A stretch of DNA of 59,681 nucleotides from an uncultured Pseudobutyrivibrio sp. (GCA_900546435.1 URCQ01000016.1:1-59681); one strand, 5' to 3'; counted from the stretch's first letter, positions 8,426-16,818 are shown. A program made the numbers and translations. Notes: a model not told the origin generated them from the sequence alone.

Positions 8426-9526
8426 ATGTTTCGAACGTACAAATTAAAGAATCTAAATATAAAATTGATTGTTGGTATTTTGGCACTGACCATTATAGGC
8501 ATCCTTGTTATTGGCAGTGCGAATGAAGAATATCAATCCAAGCAGATCGTAGGAATGATTTTGGGCATCATTGTTATGGGTGTAGTTGCACTGATAGATT
8601 ATGATTTTGTATTACAATTTTCTAAATTATATTATCTCGCTGTGATTGGTTTGTTATTACTTGTTTTGATTATGGGAGATAATTCTGGTGGTGCAACACG
8701 ATGGATTGATGTAGGGATACGTTTTCAACCATCGGAATTAGGAAAAATTTTATTGATTTTATTTTTTTCCAGTTATCTGATGCGTAATGAGGAGGAAATT
8801 AACAACCCTAAATTTATCGTTCAGACAGCGATTCTCGCAGCAGTTCCATTGGCGCTTATTGTAAAAGAACCGGATTTGTCTACGACAATTGTTACCTTTT
8901 TGATTATTGCATCTATGATGTTTATTACAGGGCTGAGCTATAAATTAGTTGGCATTGTTTTAGGAATTACGATACCTTCTATTATTATTTTACTTCTTGT
9001 CATTGTAAATCAGGGAAGCTCCATTTTGGAAGGCTATCAGAGTTTACGTATTTTAGCATGGCTTAAGCCGGAAGATTATCCTGCCACCGCATATCAACAG
9101 CAGAATTCCATTATGGCGGTAGGATCTGGTCAGTTTTTAGGGAAGGGACTTTATAATACAAGTGTAGATTCCGTAAAAAATGGTAATTATATTTCAGAAC
9201 CACACACAGATTTTATCTTTGCTGTAGCCGGCGAAGAACTTGGATTTATAGGTTCGGTTTTGATTGTATTATTGTTACTCTTTATTGGGTATCAATGTAT
9301 TCAGACAGCAAAGGTTGCAAAAGATCTCTCCGGCAAATTAATTTGCTCCGGCATGGCAGCACTTGTTGGATTTCAAAGTTTTGTTAATATCTGTGTAGTA
9401 ACAGGTCTTTTTCCGAATACCGGATTACCGCTTCCGTTTGTCAGCTATGGATTGACATCGCTGGTAACGATGTATTTTGGTATGGGATTTGTTTTAAATG
9501 TTGGATTACAGGCGAAAAAATATTAA
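8426..9526 (+). CDS. rodA: SEDS-family peptidoglycan glycosyltransferase RodA
   Basis: 366 residues with about ten membrane segments. SEDS signatures: GGATRWIDVG at about residue 88, IRFQPSELGKI, KEPDLSTT, the extracellular HTDFIFAVAGEELGF and the C-terminal GLFPNTGLPLPFVSYG. SEDS proteins polymerise lipid II glycan strands; location next to mreBCD and PBP2 makes this the elongation-specific member. A second SEDS gene (ftsW-like) with its own PBP lies at 55964-57313. It starts 3 bp after minD, so the two are probably cotranscribed. Confidence 0.92.
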   Translation: MFRTYKLKNLNIKLIVGILALTIIGILVIGSANEEYQSKQIVGMILGIIVMGVVALIDYDFVLQFSKLYYLAVIGLLLLVLIMGDNSGGATRWIDVGIRFQPSELGKILLILFFSSYLMRNEEEINNPKFIVQTAILAAVPLALIVKEPDLSTTIVTFLIIASMMFITGLSYKLVGIVLGITIPSIIILLLVIVNQGSSILEGYQSLRILAWLKPEDYPATAYQQQNSIMAVGSGQFLGKGLYNTSVDSVKNGNYISEPHTDFIFAVAGEELGFIGSVLIVLLLLFIGYQCIQTAKVAKDLSGKLICSGMAALVGFQSFVNICVVTGLFPNTGLPLPFVSYGLTSLVTMYFGMGFVLNVGLQAKKY

Positions 9527-9544
9527 ATTAGGGGGACTTGCATT

Positions 9545-9940
9545 ATGAACATCGGTTTAGTAGCACATGATTCCAAGAAAAAATTAATGCAGAATTTTTG
9601 TATTGCATATCGTGGTATTTTATCAAAAAATGAACTTTTTGCGACAGGAACAACAGGAAGACTTATTGAGGAAGTGACAAATCTTTCTGTACACAAATAT
9701 TTGGCGGGGCATTTGGGAGGCTCACAGCAATTAGCAGCCCAGATTGAACACAATGAAATTGATCTGGTCATCTTTTTGCGAGATCCGTTGACGGCGAAGT
9801 CACACGAACCGGATGTGAATTCGATTGTTCGCTGCTGTGATGCTAACAATATTCCGTTGGCAACCAACTTGGCAACAGCAGAACTTTTGATTAAATCCTT
9901 AGATAGAGGGGATCTTGAGTGGCGTGAAATGTATCGATAA
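9545..9940 (+). CDS. mgsA: methylglyoxal synthase family protein with Asp-to-Ser at the catalytic base
   Basis: 131 residues, full length for MgsA, which converts dihydroxyacetone phosphate to methylglyoxal and phosphate. Conserved features: VAHDSKK near the N-terminus (H8, D9, K12 region), FATGTTG phosphate loop (32-38), FLRDPLTAKSHEPDV with the expected Asp, His and Asp, and NLATAE. However the catalytic-base motif GGDQQ (Asp71 in E. coli) reads GGSQQ here (Ser60, codon 9722-9724). Activity as a standard methylglyoxal synthase is therefore uncertain. RBS GGGGGA precedes the ATG. Its 3' end overlaps the next gene, implying coupling to cell-wall genes. Confidence 0.88.
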   Translation: MNIGLVAHDSKKKLMQNFCIAYRGILSKNELFATGTTGRLIEEVTNLSVHKYLAGHLGGSQQLAAQIEHNEIDLVIFLRDPLTAKSHEPDVNSIVRCCDANNIPLATNLATAELLIKSLDRGDLEWREMYR

Positions 9941-10916
9941 AATCATTTCCATGTTGATGATTTCAGTTCTTGGCCTGGGACTAGTATCTTGTGGTAAGAA
10001 CAATGCAGATGAAGGAACCTACAATTTAGAGACAACATCGTATCAATATGGAATTACAAAGGTGAATAACATATCGGATGTATCTTTTTTTAGCAATGAT
10101 TTATGCGTAACAGATCAGGATAATTTTGGCATAGATCAAGTTGATTCCCAGGTTGCTGGTGGAGGTGGCGTTTTTAATCTGGCAACAGGTGAATGTACCT
10201 ACGGTCAGAACTTATTTGGAAGAATGTATCCGGCAAGTACAACAAAGATACTTACTTGTTTAGTGGCCATTGAACAGGGAAATCTTAGTGATATGGTTAC
10301 GGTCAGCGAGCATGCGGCAGATCAAACACCGGACTCTTCCGTTGCAGGTCTTGCTGCTGGAGACGTGATGACATTAAAAGATTTGTTGTATGGATTGATG
10401 CTTCGAAGTGGTAATGATGCTGCTATTGCAATTGCCGAGCATATTGGTGGCAGTGAAGAGGGATTTGCAGAACTGATGAATGCAAAAGCAAAAAGTCTGG
10501 GTGCAACGCAATCGCATTTTATAACACCACATGGTTTGCATCAGGACGATCATTATACTACAATTTATGATATGTATCTGATTTTTCAGGCAGCACTTCA
10601 AAACGAGACTTTTTTAGAAGTCATAAGCAGTGCATCGTATGATGTGAGTTATACAGGAGCCTCAGGAGAAGCAAAAACGCAGACCTGGGTTTCTACCAAT
10701 CGTTATTTAAATGGAAAAGAAAAAGCACCGGCCGGATTTACCGTTATAGGGGGGAAGACCGGAACTACATATGAAGCAGGGTATTGTCTGGTTCTTTACA
10801 GTTATAATGACCAGAATCAACCGATTATTTCTATTGTATATAATTCAGATTGTACGCTGAATTTATATTATCTCATGGATGAATTATTATATACATTCGG
10901 AGAGGCACCATCGTAA
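9924..10916 (+). CDS. D-alanyl-D-alanine carboxypeptidase (S11 family), predicted lipoprotein
   Basis: About 330 residues. All three penicillin-recognising motifs are visible: SxxK (PASTTK), SxN (RSGN) and KTG (GGKTGTT), in the arrangement of class C D,D-carboxypeptidases (DacA/DacF) that trim pentapeptide stems. The N-terminus has a short basic region, a hydrophobic core and a lipobox L-V-S-C, so it is probably a lipoprotein rather than a C-terminally anchored PBP5. Start uncertain: GTG 9924 has GAGGGG 12 bp upstream, TTG 9915 only 3 bp; both give the same signal peptide. It overlaps the end of mgsA. Confidence 0.88.
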   Translation: MKCIDKIISMLMISVLGLGLVSCGKNNADEGTYNLETTSYQYGITKVNNISDVSFFSNDLCVTDQDNFGIDQVDSQVAGGGGVFNLATGECTYGQNLFGRMYPASTTKILTCLVAIEQGNLSDMVTVSEHAADQTPDSSVAGLAAGDVMTLKDLLYGLMLRSGNDAAIAIAEHIGGSEEGFAELMNAKAKSLGATQSHFITPHGLHQDDHYTTIYDMYLIFQAALQNETFLEVISSASYDVSYTGASGEAKTQTWVSTNRYLNGKEKAPAGFTVIGGKTGTTYEAGYCLVLYSYNDQNQPIISIVYNSDCTLNLYYLMDELLYTFGEAPS

Positions 10917-10939
10917 AGCACAGAGAAGGAGTGGAAACT

Positions 10940-11362
10940 ATGGTAGAAATTATTGTTGGAGAAAAGGGAACGGGCAAAACAAAACATTTATTAGACCGCG
11001 TAAATCAGGATATTACGTCAGTACAGGGGACTCTTGTTTATATTGACAAAAGCCCAAAGTACATGTATCAATTGGATTCACGTGTTCGCATGATTAACAT
11101 GCCGGATTATCCAATCAGTGGTACGGAAGAATTGATTGGTTTTCTATGTGGTGTTATTTCACAGAATAGCAGCATAGAAACAATCTTTATTGACAGTTTC
11201 CTTACCTTAGGAGATATTGATACTTCTGAGGGATTACGAAATGCTGTTGATAAACTAACAGTTCTTAGTGAAAGATTCCATGTGAATTTTGTACTGAGTG
11301 TTTCACAAAAAGAAGAAAAATTACCGGAAGAATTAAATGCAACCATTTGGTTGTCACTTTAA
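10940..11362 (+). CDS. small P-loop NTPase-like protein, function unknown
   Basis: 140 residues beginning MVEIIVGEKGTGKTKHLL, so a Walker A loop lies at residues 7-14. A probable Walker B is ETIFIDSFLTLGD (about 77-89). The region between them is short and there is no recognisable second domain, so it is a minimal nucleotide-binding fold. Similar short proteins in Clostridia are often auto-annotated as 'twitching motility PilT', which the sequence does not support. Start at ATG 10940 because AGGAG lies 7-8 bp upstream; the GTG at 10931 would overlap that site. It follows the carboxypeptidase by 23 bp and is the last gene before a terminator. Confidence 0.7.
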   Translation: MVEIIVGEKGTGKTKHLLDRVNQDITSVQGTLVYIDKSPKYMYQLDSRVRMINMPDYPISGTEELIGFLCGVISQNSSIETIFIDSFLTLGDIDTSEGLRNAVDKLTVLSERFHVNFVLSVSQKEEKLPEELNATIWLSL

Positions 11363-11377
11363 AAGAATGGTGTCAGT

Positions 11378-11412
11378 AAAAAGGTGTTCGGTTTGATGGA
11401 ACACCTTTTTGC
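11378..11412. terminator. bidirectional rho-independent terminator
   Basis: A 12-bp perfect stem, AAAAAGGTGTTC (11378-11389) with GAACACCTTTTT (11399-11410), and a 9-base loop. The arms supply a U-run for the plus strand and an equivalent one for the minus strand. It separates the plus-strand shape/division run from the convergent DUF378 gene. Confidence 0.85.
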
Positions 11413-11417
11413 TTGAG

Positions 11418-11621
11418 TTATGATTCATTTGAGCGAATTCGTCCATATGCACTGATCATGTAGAGTCCACTCAATCCCACAAGAGCATAAATGATGCGGG
11501 AAAGCCATGACATATTACCAAAGATAAATGCTACCAGATCAAATTGGAAAAAGCCAATGAGCCCCCAATTGATAGCGCCAATGATTACAAGAGTCAGCAA
11601 TGTATAATCTAAACCTTTCAT
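11418..11621 (-). CDS. DUF378 small membrane protein (YuzA-like)
   Basis: 67 residues: MKGLDYTLLTLVIIGAINWG opens with the G-A-I-N-W-G-L motif that defines DUF378, followed by a second hydrophobic segment (about 38-57). Two membrane helices; function unknown. Start at 11621, where AAAGGAGG lies 6-7 bp upstream; the frame continues open upstream to 11672 without a ribosome site. A single-gene unit facing away from the HlyD-like gene, with 67 bp between the two starts. Confidence 0.85.
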   Translation of the reverse strand: MKGLDYTLLTLVIIGAINWGLIGFFQFDLVAFIFGNMSWLSRIIYALVGLSGLYMISAYGRIRSNES

Positions 11622-11688
11622 GATAGACCTCCTTTTTCTTTTAGTATAGGCAAAAGAAGGAAGATTATACAAAAAAAGGAGAAGTTCA

Positions 11689-13074
11689 TTGAAACGTAAT
11701 GATAAGATTATTAAATTTCATAAACAAATCCAAATTAATGTTGGACTGATTATTTTTGGCATTATTTTTATCTATGTGCTATTTCATGTGTTCAGTTATA
11801 TTACTGCAGATAATATAACTGTTTACGAGGTGAAAGAAGGAACCATTGCTCAAAATTATACATATCAGGCATTGGCTATTCGTCAGGAACAGGTAGTAAA
11901 TGCAGAGACAGATGGTGCTATTTTTTATTATGCATCCAATTTGGATCAGGTAGGTGTCAAATCGAATATTTATTCCATTGATCATTCCGGCGAAATTACA
12001 AAGCAATTAAAAAGTCATACACAGGAAGATACAGCAATATCAGATCACGATATGATGCGTCTGCAGAAACAAATTGGTGATTTCGTATATGAATATAATA
12101 ATAATAAATTTCAAAAGGTTTATACGTTTAAATCAGATCTTTCATCAAATTTGCAGCAATATTACAGCAATAGTCTGATGACGGAAATTGCACCACAGAT
12201 AGAGCAGGCGACACAACAAGGCAAATTTGCCATATATACGGCGCCGACTTCCGGCATCGTTGTATACCAGACCGATGGATACGAGGGGATGACGCTTGAT
12301 CAGGTCACATCTGAATCATTTGATATGGGAAAATTGAATGTCTCCAATCTAAAGACGCAAGAGAGTGTAGAGGCAGGGAAACCGGTCTATAAATTAATTG
12401 TATCGGATGACTGGGATCTTATTATGCCAATTGATGAAGCGCTTGTATCTATGATACAAGAGGAAGAAATGCAATATATCCAGATTCGATTTGAGACAGA
12501 TAATGCAACAACCTGGGCAGCATGTGAGGTGATAGAAAAAGCCGGGGAACCATATTTGGTGTTACATTTGGATGATAGTGTGGCACGTTATGGGGATGCA
12601 CGCTTTGTCCCAATTGAGCTTCTCATTCATGAAGAATCTGGCCTAAAAATACCAAACAGCGCTATTGTAAAAAAAGAATTTTTTACGGTGCCAAAGAGCT
12701 ATTTCTTTATGGGAAACGATTCAGATTCTTCTGGTCTTATGGTGCAAAGCAAAAAGGAAGATGCACAGTTTGTTACACCTACGATTTATTATGAAACAGA
12801 TGATGTTTATTACATTGACTCTGATGATATAGCAAAGAATACGGTTATCTTAAAACCAAATTCTCAGGAGACCTATACGGTTGGAGCGGATACAGCGACT
12901 TTACAAGGGGTCTATAATATTAACAAAGGGTATGCTGTATTTAAACAAATCAATATATTATATCAAAACGAAGATTATGCGATTATCAGTACAGGAACGA
13001 CATACGGTCTTGCATTGTATGATCACATTGTATTACAGGGTGATGTGGTAAAAGAAAACCAGGTTATTCGTTAG
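11689..13074 (+). CDS. HlyD-like membrane-fusion/adaptor protein of the division cluster
   Basis: 461 residues with an N-terminal cytoplasmic tail, one membrane helix (about 19-39) and a long extracytoplasmic part. Short biotinyl/lipoyl-like hairpin halves flank a helical middle: NAETDGAIFYYAS (about 68) and IYTAPTSGIVVYQTDGYEGM (about 180), as in HlyD/RND adaptor proteins. Clostridial genomes commonly carry such a gene just before yggS-sepF, as here. No transporter lies beside it, so its partner is unknown; a division or envelope role is inferred from position. TTG start with AGGAG 7 bp upstream. Confidence 0.7.
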   Translation: MKRNDKIIKFHKQIQINVGLIIFGIIFIYVLFHVFSYITADNITVYEVKEGTIAQNYTYQALAIRQEQVVNAETDGAIFYYASNLDQVGVKSNIYSIDHSGEITKQLKSHTQEDTAISDHDMMRLQKQIGDFVYEYNNNKFQKVYTFKSDLSSNLQQYYSNSLMTEIAPQIEQATQQGKFAIYTAPTSGIVVYQTDGYEGMTLDQVTSESFDMGKLNVSNLKTQESVEAGKPVYKLIVSDDWDLIMPIDEALVSMIQEEEMQYIQIRFETDNATTWAACEVIEKAGEPYLVLHLDDSVARYGDARFVPIELLIHEESGLKIPNSAIVKKEFFTVPKSYFFMGNDSDSSGLMVQSKKEDAQFVTPTIYYETDDVYYIDSDDIAKNTVILKPNSQETYTVGADTATLQGVYNINKGYAVFKQINILYQNEDYAIISTGTTYGLALYDHIVLQGDVVKENQVIR

Positions 13075-13099
13075 AAGAAATGACAGAGGAGGCAAATAG

Positions 13100-13795
13100 A
13101 TGTTAAAAGAAAATTTAGCAGAAGTACAATCACGCGTGGAACAAGCTTGTAAAAGGGCAGGAAGAGATGTTGCGGAAGTGACATTGATTGCGGTCAGTAA
13201 AACGAAACCCGTTACAGATTTACAGGAAATATATAATGCCGGTGTGCGTGATTTTGGCGAAAATAAAGTGCAGGAAATGTGTGACAAAATGGAAAAAATA
13301 CCAAAGGATATCAACTGGCATATGATTGGTCATTTACAGCGTAATAAAGTAAAATATATTGTTGGTAATGTGGCATTGATTCATTCTGTAGACAGTTATC
13401 GTCTGGCAGAAGAGATTAACATACAGGCGAAGAAAAAGGGGCTTGTGGTGCCAATTCTTGTAGAAGTAAATATCGCAGATGAAACGACAAAGTTTGGTGT
13501 ATCCAAAGAAGACGCCATGGAACTAGTGCGTCAGATTGCTTCTTTAGATGCATTGTCCATCAAAGGACTTATGACAATAGCACCATATGTTGTAGATCCA
13601 GAGGAAAATCGCGCTTATTTTCGCAAAATAAAGGAGTTATCTGTTGACATAGATAACCAAAACATTGATAATGTATCTATGGATATTCTGTCTATGGGTA
13701 TGACAGGCGACTTTGAAGTTGCTATTGAAGAAGGAGCAACGATGGTTCGTGTTGGGACAGGTATCTTTGGCAAAAGAGATTACCAAAACACATAA
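13100..13795 (+). CDS. YggS/PLPBP family pyridoxal phosphate homeostasis protein
   Basis: 231 residues, a single-domain PLP-binding TIM barrel. The cofactor lysine is in LIAVSKTKP (about residue 35); other family marks are FGENKVQE (about 53), W-H-M-I-G-H-L-Q-R-N-K (about 75), the V-E-V-N-I-A segment and SMGMTGDFEVAI near the C-terminus. It buffers free pyridoxal phosphate and affects amino-acid and vitamin B6 balance; no enzyme activity is established. In Firmicutes and Actinobacteria it is classically located next to sepF in the division cluster, as here (gap 27 bp). Confidence 0.93.
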   Translation: MLKENLAEVQSRVEQACKRAGRDVAEVTLIAVSKTKPVTDLQEIYNAGVRDFGENKVQEMCDKMEKIPKDINWHMIGHLQRNKVKYIVGNVALIHSVDSYRLAEEINIQAKKKGLVVPILVEVNIADETTKFGVSKEDAMELVRQIASLDALSIKGLMTIAPYVVDPEENRAYFRKIKELSVDIDNQNIDNVSMDILSMGMTGDFEVAIEEGATMVRVGTGIFGKRDYQNT

Positions 13796-13822
13796 CAGAT
13801 AGATATTAAGGAGAGATAACTC

Positions 13823-14392
13823 ATGGCTTTTTTTGATCGTATGCTCGATGTAATGAAATTAGGCGAGGATGAAGACGATTACTACGATGATGATGAAATG
13901 TATGATGATGATGACTATGATGATTATGATGATGATAATCATTCTATTTTTCATCTTTTCGGTAAAAAGGATGACGAAGACGAGGAAGAGGATGACGTTC
14001 CTGTAACAAAGACAAAGGTTACGCCAAATGTTAAGGAAAAATCAGCTGTTAAGTCAACACCGAAGATAACACCAATGCGTGGTGGTAGAAAGGGAAATAG
14101 TACTAATATGGAAGTATGTGTAATAAAGCCATCTTCATTTGAAGATGCAAGAGAAATTTCAGAGACATTACTGGCAGATCGTACCGTTATTTTGAATATG
14201 GAAGGTCTTGATTTAGGTCTTGCGCAGAGAATTATCGACTTTACGTCCGGATGTTGCTATGCAATCGACGGCAATCTTCAAAAAGTAAGTAATTATATTT
14301 TTATTATTACACCGGCAGCTGTAGACATATCCGGTGATTTACAGGGAATCGTTGATGCATTTGACTTTTCCGGTATCCAGACAGGCTTTTAA
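13823..14392 (+). CDS. sepF: cell division protein SepF with very acidic linker
   Basis: 189 residues. The N-terminal amphipathic membrane-binding helix (MAFFDRMLDVMKL) is followed by an exceptionally Asp/Glu/Tyr-rich linker (about 14-57) and a basic Ser/Thr/Lys stretch. The C-terminal SepF core (about 92-180) begins VCVIKPSSFEDARE and contains RTVILNMEG and FTSGCCYAIDG. SepF bundles FtsZ filaments and tethers them to membrane. B. subtilis SepF is about 150 residues, so this one is longer mainly through the linker. Good ribosome site (AAGGAGAG) before the ATG; ylmH follows 2 bp after the stop. Confidence 0.92.
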   Translation: MAFFDRMLDVMKLGEDEDDYYDDDEMYDDDDYDDYDDDNHSIFHLFGKKDDEDEEEDDVPVTKTKVTPNVKEKSAVKSTPKITPMRGGRKGNSTNMEVCVIKPSSFEDAREISETLLADRTVILNMEGLDLGLAQRIIDFTSGCCYAIDGNLQKVSNYIFIITPAAVDISGDLQGIVDAFDFSGIQTGF

Positions 14393-14394
14393 TC

Positions 14395-15153
14395 ATGCGT
14401 AAAAACGATCAGGCAGAGGAGCTTTTACACCGTTTTTATGATTTGTCGACACAAGCAGATCGTAAAGGAATCGTGTTATTTTCAAATTTTCTAAATATGT
14501 ACGAAATTAACCTTTTAAAACAAAATGAGAAAACAATATATACTCATTTCTCATTATATGGAGGTTATCAGGGAGCAGAGCGTCAGATGGTAGCATTCCA
14601 GCCTGATGCTCTTTATTATAATTGGGATTACCCGATTGCCTGTGTAAAAATACAACCGTTGCATCAGCGTTTTGCTGAGGAACTGTCACATCGAGATATT
14701 CTTGGTGCACTAATGCATTTAGGAATTGATCGATCCTTACTCGGGGATATTGTCTTGCAGGAAAAATTTGCATATGTTTTTTGTGTAGAAAATATGGCAG
14801 ATTTTATTGCGAAAGAATTGTATCAGATCCGTCATACGCAGATTATGACAGAAATTACGAGTCCGACAAATATACAGATTCAGATACAATATCGTACAGA
14901 GCAGGGCTTTATCGCATCCAATCGTTTGGATGCATTTGTGGCACAGGCGTGTAAGCTGTCACGCGCACAGGCCGCATCGTATATTCTTGGAGAAAATGTA
15001 TTTATCAATGGAGCTCTTATGACAAACCATAACCAGGGAGTGAATCCGGGAGATATTATATCTTTACGAGGCTATGGGAAATTGCGCTTCGATGCATTTT
15101 TAAATACAACCAAAAAGGGAAGATTACATATACAATATGCATGGTATATGTAG
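14395..15153 (+). CDS. YlmH-like S4-domain RNA-binding protein
   Basis: 252 residues. The C-terminal S4 domain begins near residue 178 (FIASNRLDAFVAQACKLSR, then ASYILGENVFINGALM), ending with GDIISLRGYGKLRF. The N-terminal two-thirds match the YlmH layout, including a F-S-x-F-L-N-x-x-E-x segment. YlmH homologues bind ribosomes/tRNA and have been linked to rescue of stalled 50S subunits; here this is family knowledge, not shown by sequence. It starts 2 bp after sepF and lacks a strong ribosome site, so it is probably translated by coupling. Position between sepF and lspA is typical. Confidence 0.88.
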   Translation: MRKNDQAEELLHRFYDLSTQADRKGIVLFSNFLNMYEINLLKQNEKTIYTHFSLYGGYQGAERQMVAFQPDALYYNWDYPIACVKIQPLHQRFAEELSHRDILGALMHLGIDRSLLGDIVLQEKFAYVFCVENMADFIAKELYQIRHTQIMTEITSPTNIQIQIQYRTEQGFIASNRLDAFVAQACKLSRAQAASYILGENVFINGALMTNHNQGVNPGDIISLRGYGKLRFDAFLNTTKKGRLHIQYAWYM

Positions 15154-15166
15154 TAGAGGTGAAAGT

Positions 15167-16261
15167 ATGGCAAAAGAACTGCAAGTGAATTATGAAGGGA
15201 AACCGTGTTATAAAATTATTTTGGAACACAATTTTGACGGATTTATGGAAGCATTAGAAAGAGAAAAGTTAAATGTGGACAGAAAAATCTGCATCGTAAC
15301 TGATTCTAACGTGGCAAAACTATACTTAAAAGATGTACAGAAATTATGTAAAATTACATTTAAAGAGGTTTTCGTTTTTACATTTGATGCTGGAGAAGCC
15401 TCTAAAAATATGAATACTGTGCAAAAATTATATGAAGAATTAATAAAACGGCACTTCGATCGTAAGGATTTGTTGCTTGCATTAGGCGGTGGCGTGGTTG
15501 GAGATTTGACAGGATTTACGGCGGCAACGTATTTGCGTGGTATTGACTTTATTCAAATGCCAACAACTTTACTTTCGCAGGTGGATAGTAGTATCGGTGG
15601 TAAGACAGGTGTTGATTTCTTGCAGTATAAAAATATGGTAGGTGCCTTTTACATGCCTCGTATGGTGTATATCAATATTCATACGCTATTATCTCTGCCG
15701 GAAGTCCAGTTTGCCTCTGGTATGGGAGAAGTGGTGAAACATGGGTTGATTCAAGACCACGATTATTATACCTGGCTTATGGACAAACAAGCTGCTATTT
15801 TAGCAAAGGATGAGGGAACGCTGACAGATATGGTATATGGCAGTTGTGTGATCAAAAAGAATGTTGTTGAGACAGATCCAAAAGAGAATGGCATCCGTGC
15901 CTATTTAAATTTTGGTCATACAGTAGGACATGCGATTGAAAAAATGTCGGATTTTTCCTTGTATCATGGACAATGCGTTGCTATTGGTATGCATAGTGCT
16001 GCGTATTTATCGTATAAACGCGGATTTCTTACAGAACAGGAATATCAGACAATGCTTAGTGCTATACAGGGATTTGGCTTGCCTGTGGATGCTTTAGGAT
16101 ACGATGCCAAAGAAGTGCTTTATAATACCAAATCCGACAAAAAAATGGTTGGCGGGAAAATTAAGTTTGTTATTTTGCAGGAAATTGGTAAGGCTGCAAT
16201 TGATACAAATTTTACAGACGATGAACTTCTAGAGGCAATCCGTGTGGTTACAAATTCTTAA
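15167..16261 (+). CDS. aroB: 3-dehydroquinate synthase
   Basis: 364 residues, full length. AroB converts DAHP to 3-dehydroquinate in the shikimate pathway. Visible: NAD-binding GGGVVGDLTGFTAATYLRG (about 110-128), PTTLLSQVDSSIGGKTGV (about 138-155), K-N-M-V-G-A-F-Y, and the metal ligands in GMGEVVKHG (Glu about 192), NFGHTVGHA (His about 255) and the following H-G-x-x-V-A-x-G-M. Start at 15167 with AGAGGTG upstream; the frame is open to 15137 but would overlap ylmH. No other shikimate gene is near; in many relatives a divIVA-type gene occupies this slot. Confidence 0.92.
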   Translation: MAKELQVNYEGKPCYKIILEHNFDGFMEALEREKLNVDRKICIVTDSNVAKLYLKDVQKLCKITFKEVFVFTFDAGEASKNMNTVQKLYEELIKRHFDRKDLLLALGGGVVGDLTGFTAATYLRGIDFIQMPTTLLSQVDSSIGGKTGVDFLQYKNMVGAFYMPRMVYINIHTLLSLPEVQFASGMGEVVKHGLIQDHDYYTWLMDKQAAILAKDEGTLTDMVYGSCVIKKNVVETDPKENGIRAYLNFGHTVGHAIEKMSDFSLYHGQCVAIGMHSAAYLSYKRGFLTEQEYQTMLSAIQGFGLPVDALGYDAKEVLYNTKSDKKMVGGKIKFVILQEIGKAAIDTNFTDDELLEAIRVVTNS

Positions 16262-16282
16262 AATGAGTTGAGGTATTTTGTT

Positions 16283-16813
16283 ATGCAAAAAACATCTATA
16301 AAAAAATATATGATAGCGGCGCTAGTATGTGCTGCATTGCTTTTCGTGGATCAGTGGACAAAACAGATGGCAATAAATTATCTGTTAGGCGGATATGATA
16401 TAACGTTAATTCCAGGAGTATTGGAATTGCATTATCTTGAAAACACAGGAGCGGCCTTTTCTATTATGGAAAATAAAACATTGTTTTTTTGCATCATTAC
16501 ACCGATCCTATGTGCCTTTATGATTTATTTGTATGCAAAACTTCCTGAGAAAAGAGAATATACTTCTCTTCGCATCATTCTTGTATTTCTGGTAGCAGGA
16601 GCTGTGGGAAATCTGATAGATCGTGTATGGCATCATTATGTTGTCGATTTTATCTATTTTTCATTGATTAATTTTCCAGTATTTAATGTTGCAGACATTT
16701 ATGTAACCTGCGGCGTGATCTGTCTGTTTATAATGATTCTTTTCGTGTATTCGGATCAACAGTTTGATGAAATCCTGCATGCAGTTTATCACAAAAAACA
16801 GGAGAATAAGTAG
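16283..16813 (+). CDS. lspA: lipoprotein signal peptidase (signal peptidase II)
   Basis: About 176 residues with four membrane segments. Catalytic aspartates are in the conserved boxes GNLIDRV (about 113) and FNVADIYV (about 137); the ENTGAAFS box is at about 51. LspA removes signal peptides from prolipoproteins, for example the carboxypeptidase at 9.9 kb. I chose the ATG at 16283 with TGAGG 9 bp upstream; the TTG at 16268 lacks one. aroB ends 22 bp upstream and the rluD-type gene follows 5 bp downstream, the classical lspA-rluD pair. Confidence 0.93.
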   Translation: MQKTSIKKYMIAALVCAALLFVDQWTKQMAINYLLGGYDITLIPGVLELHYLENTGAAFSIMENKTLFFCIITPILCAFMIYLYAKLPEKREYTSLRIILVFLVAGAVGNLIDRVWHHYVVDFIYFSLINFPVFNVADIYVTCGVICLFIMILFVYSDQQFDEILHAVYHKKQENK

Positions 16814-16818
16814 ATGAT

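Noticed and set aside
13862..13996. Simple-sequence GAT/GAC repeat in sepF
   Set aside because: Codons for Asp vary between GAT and GAC and Tyr is interspersed, so this is protein-level composition rather than a microsatellite.
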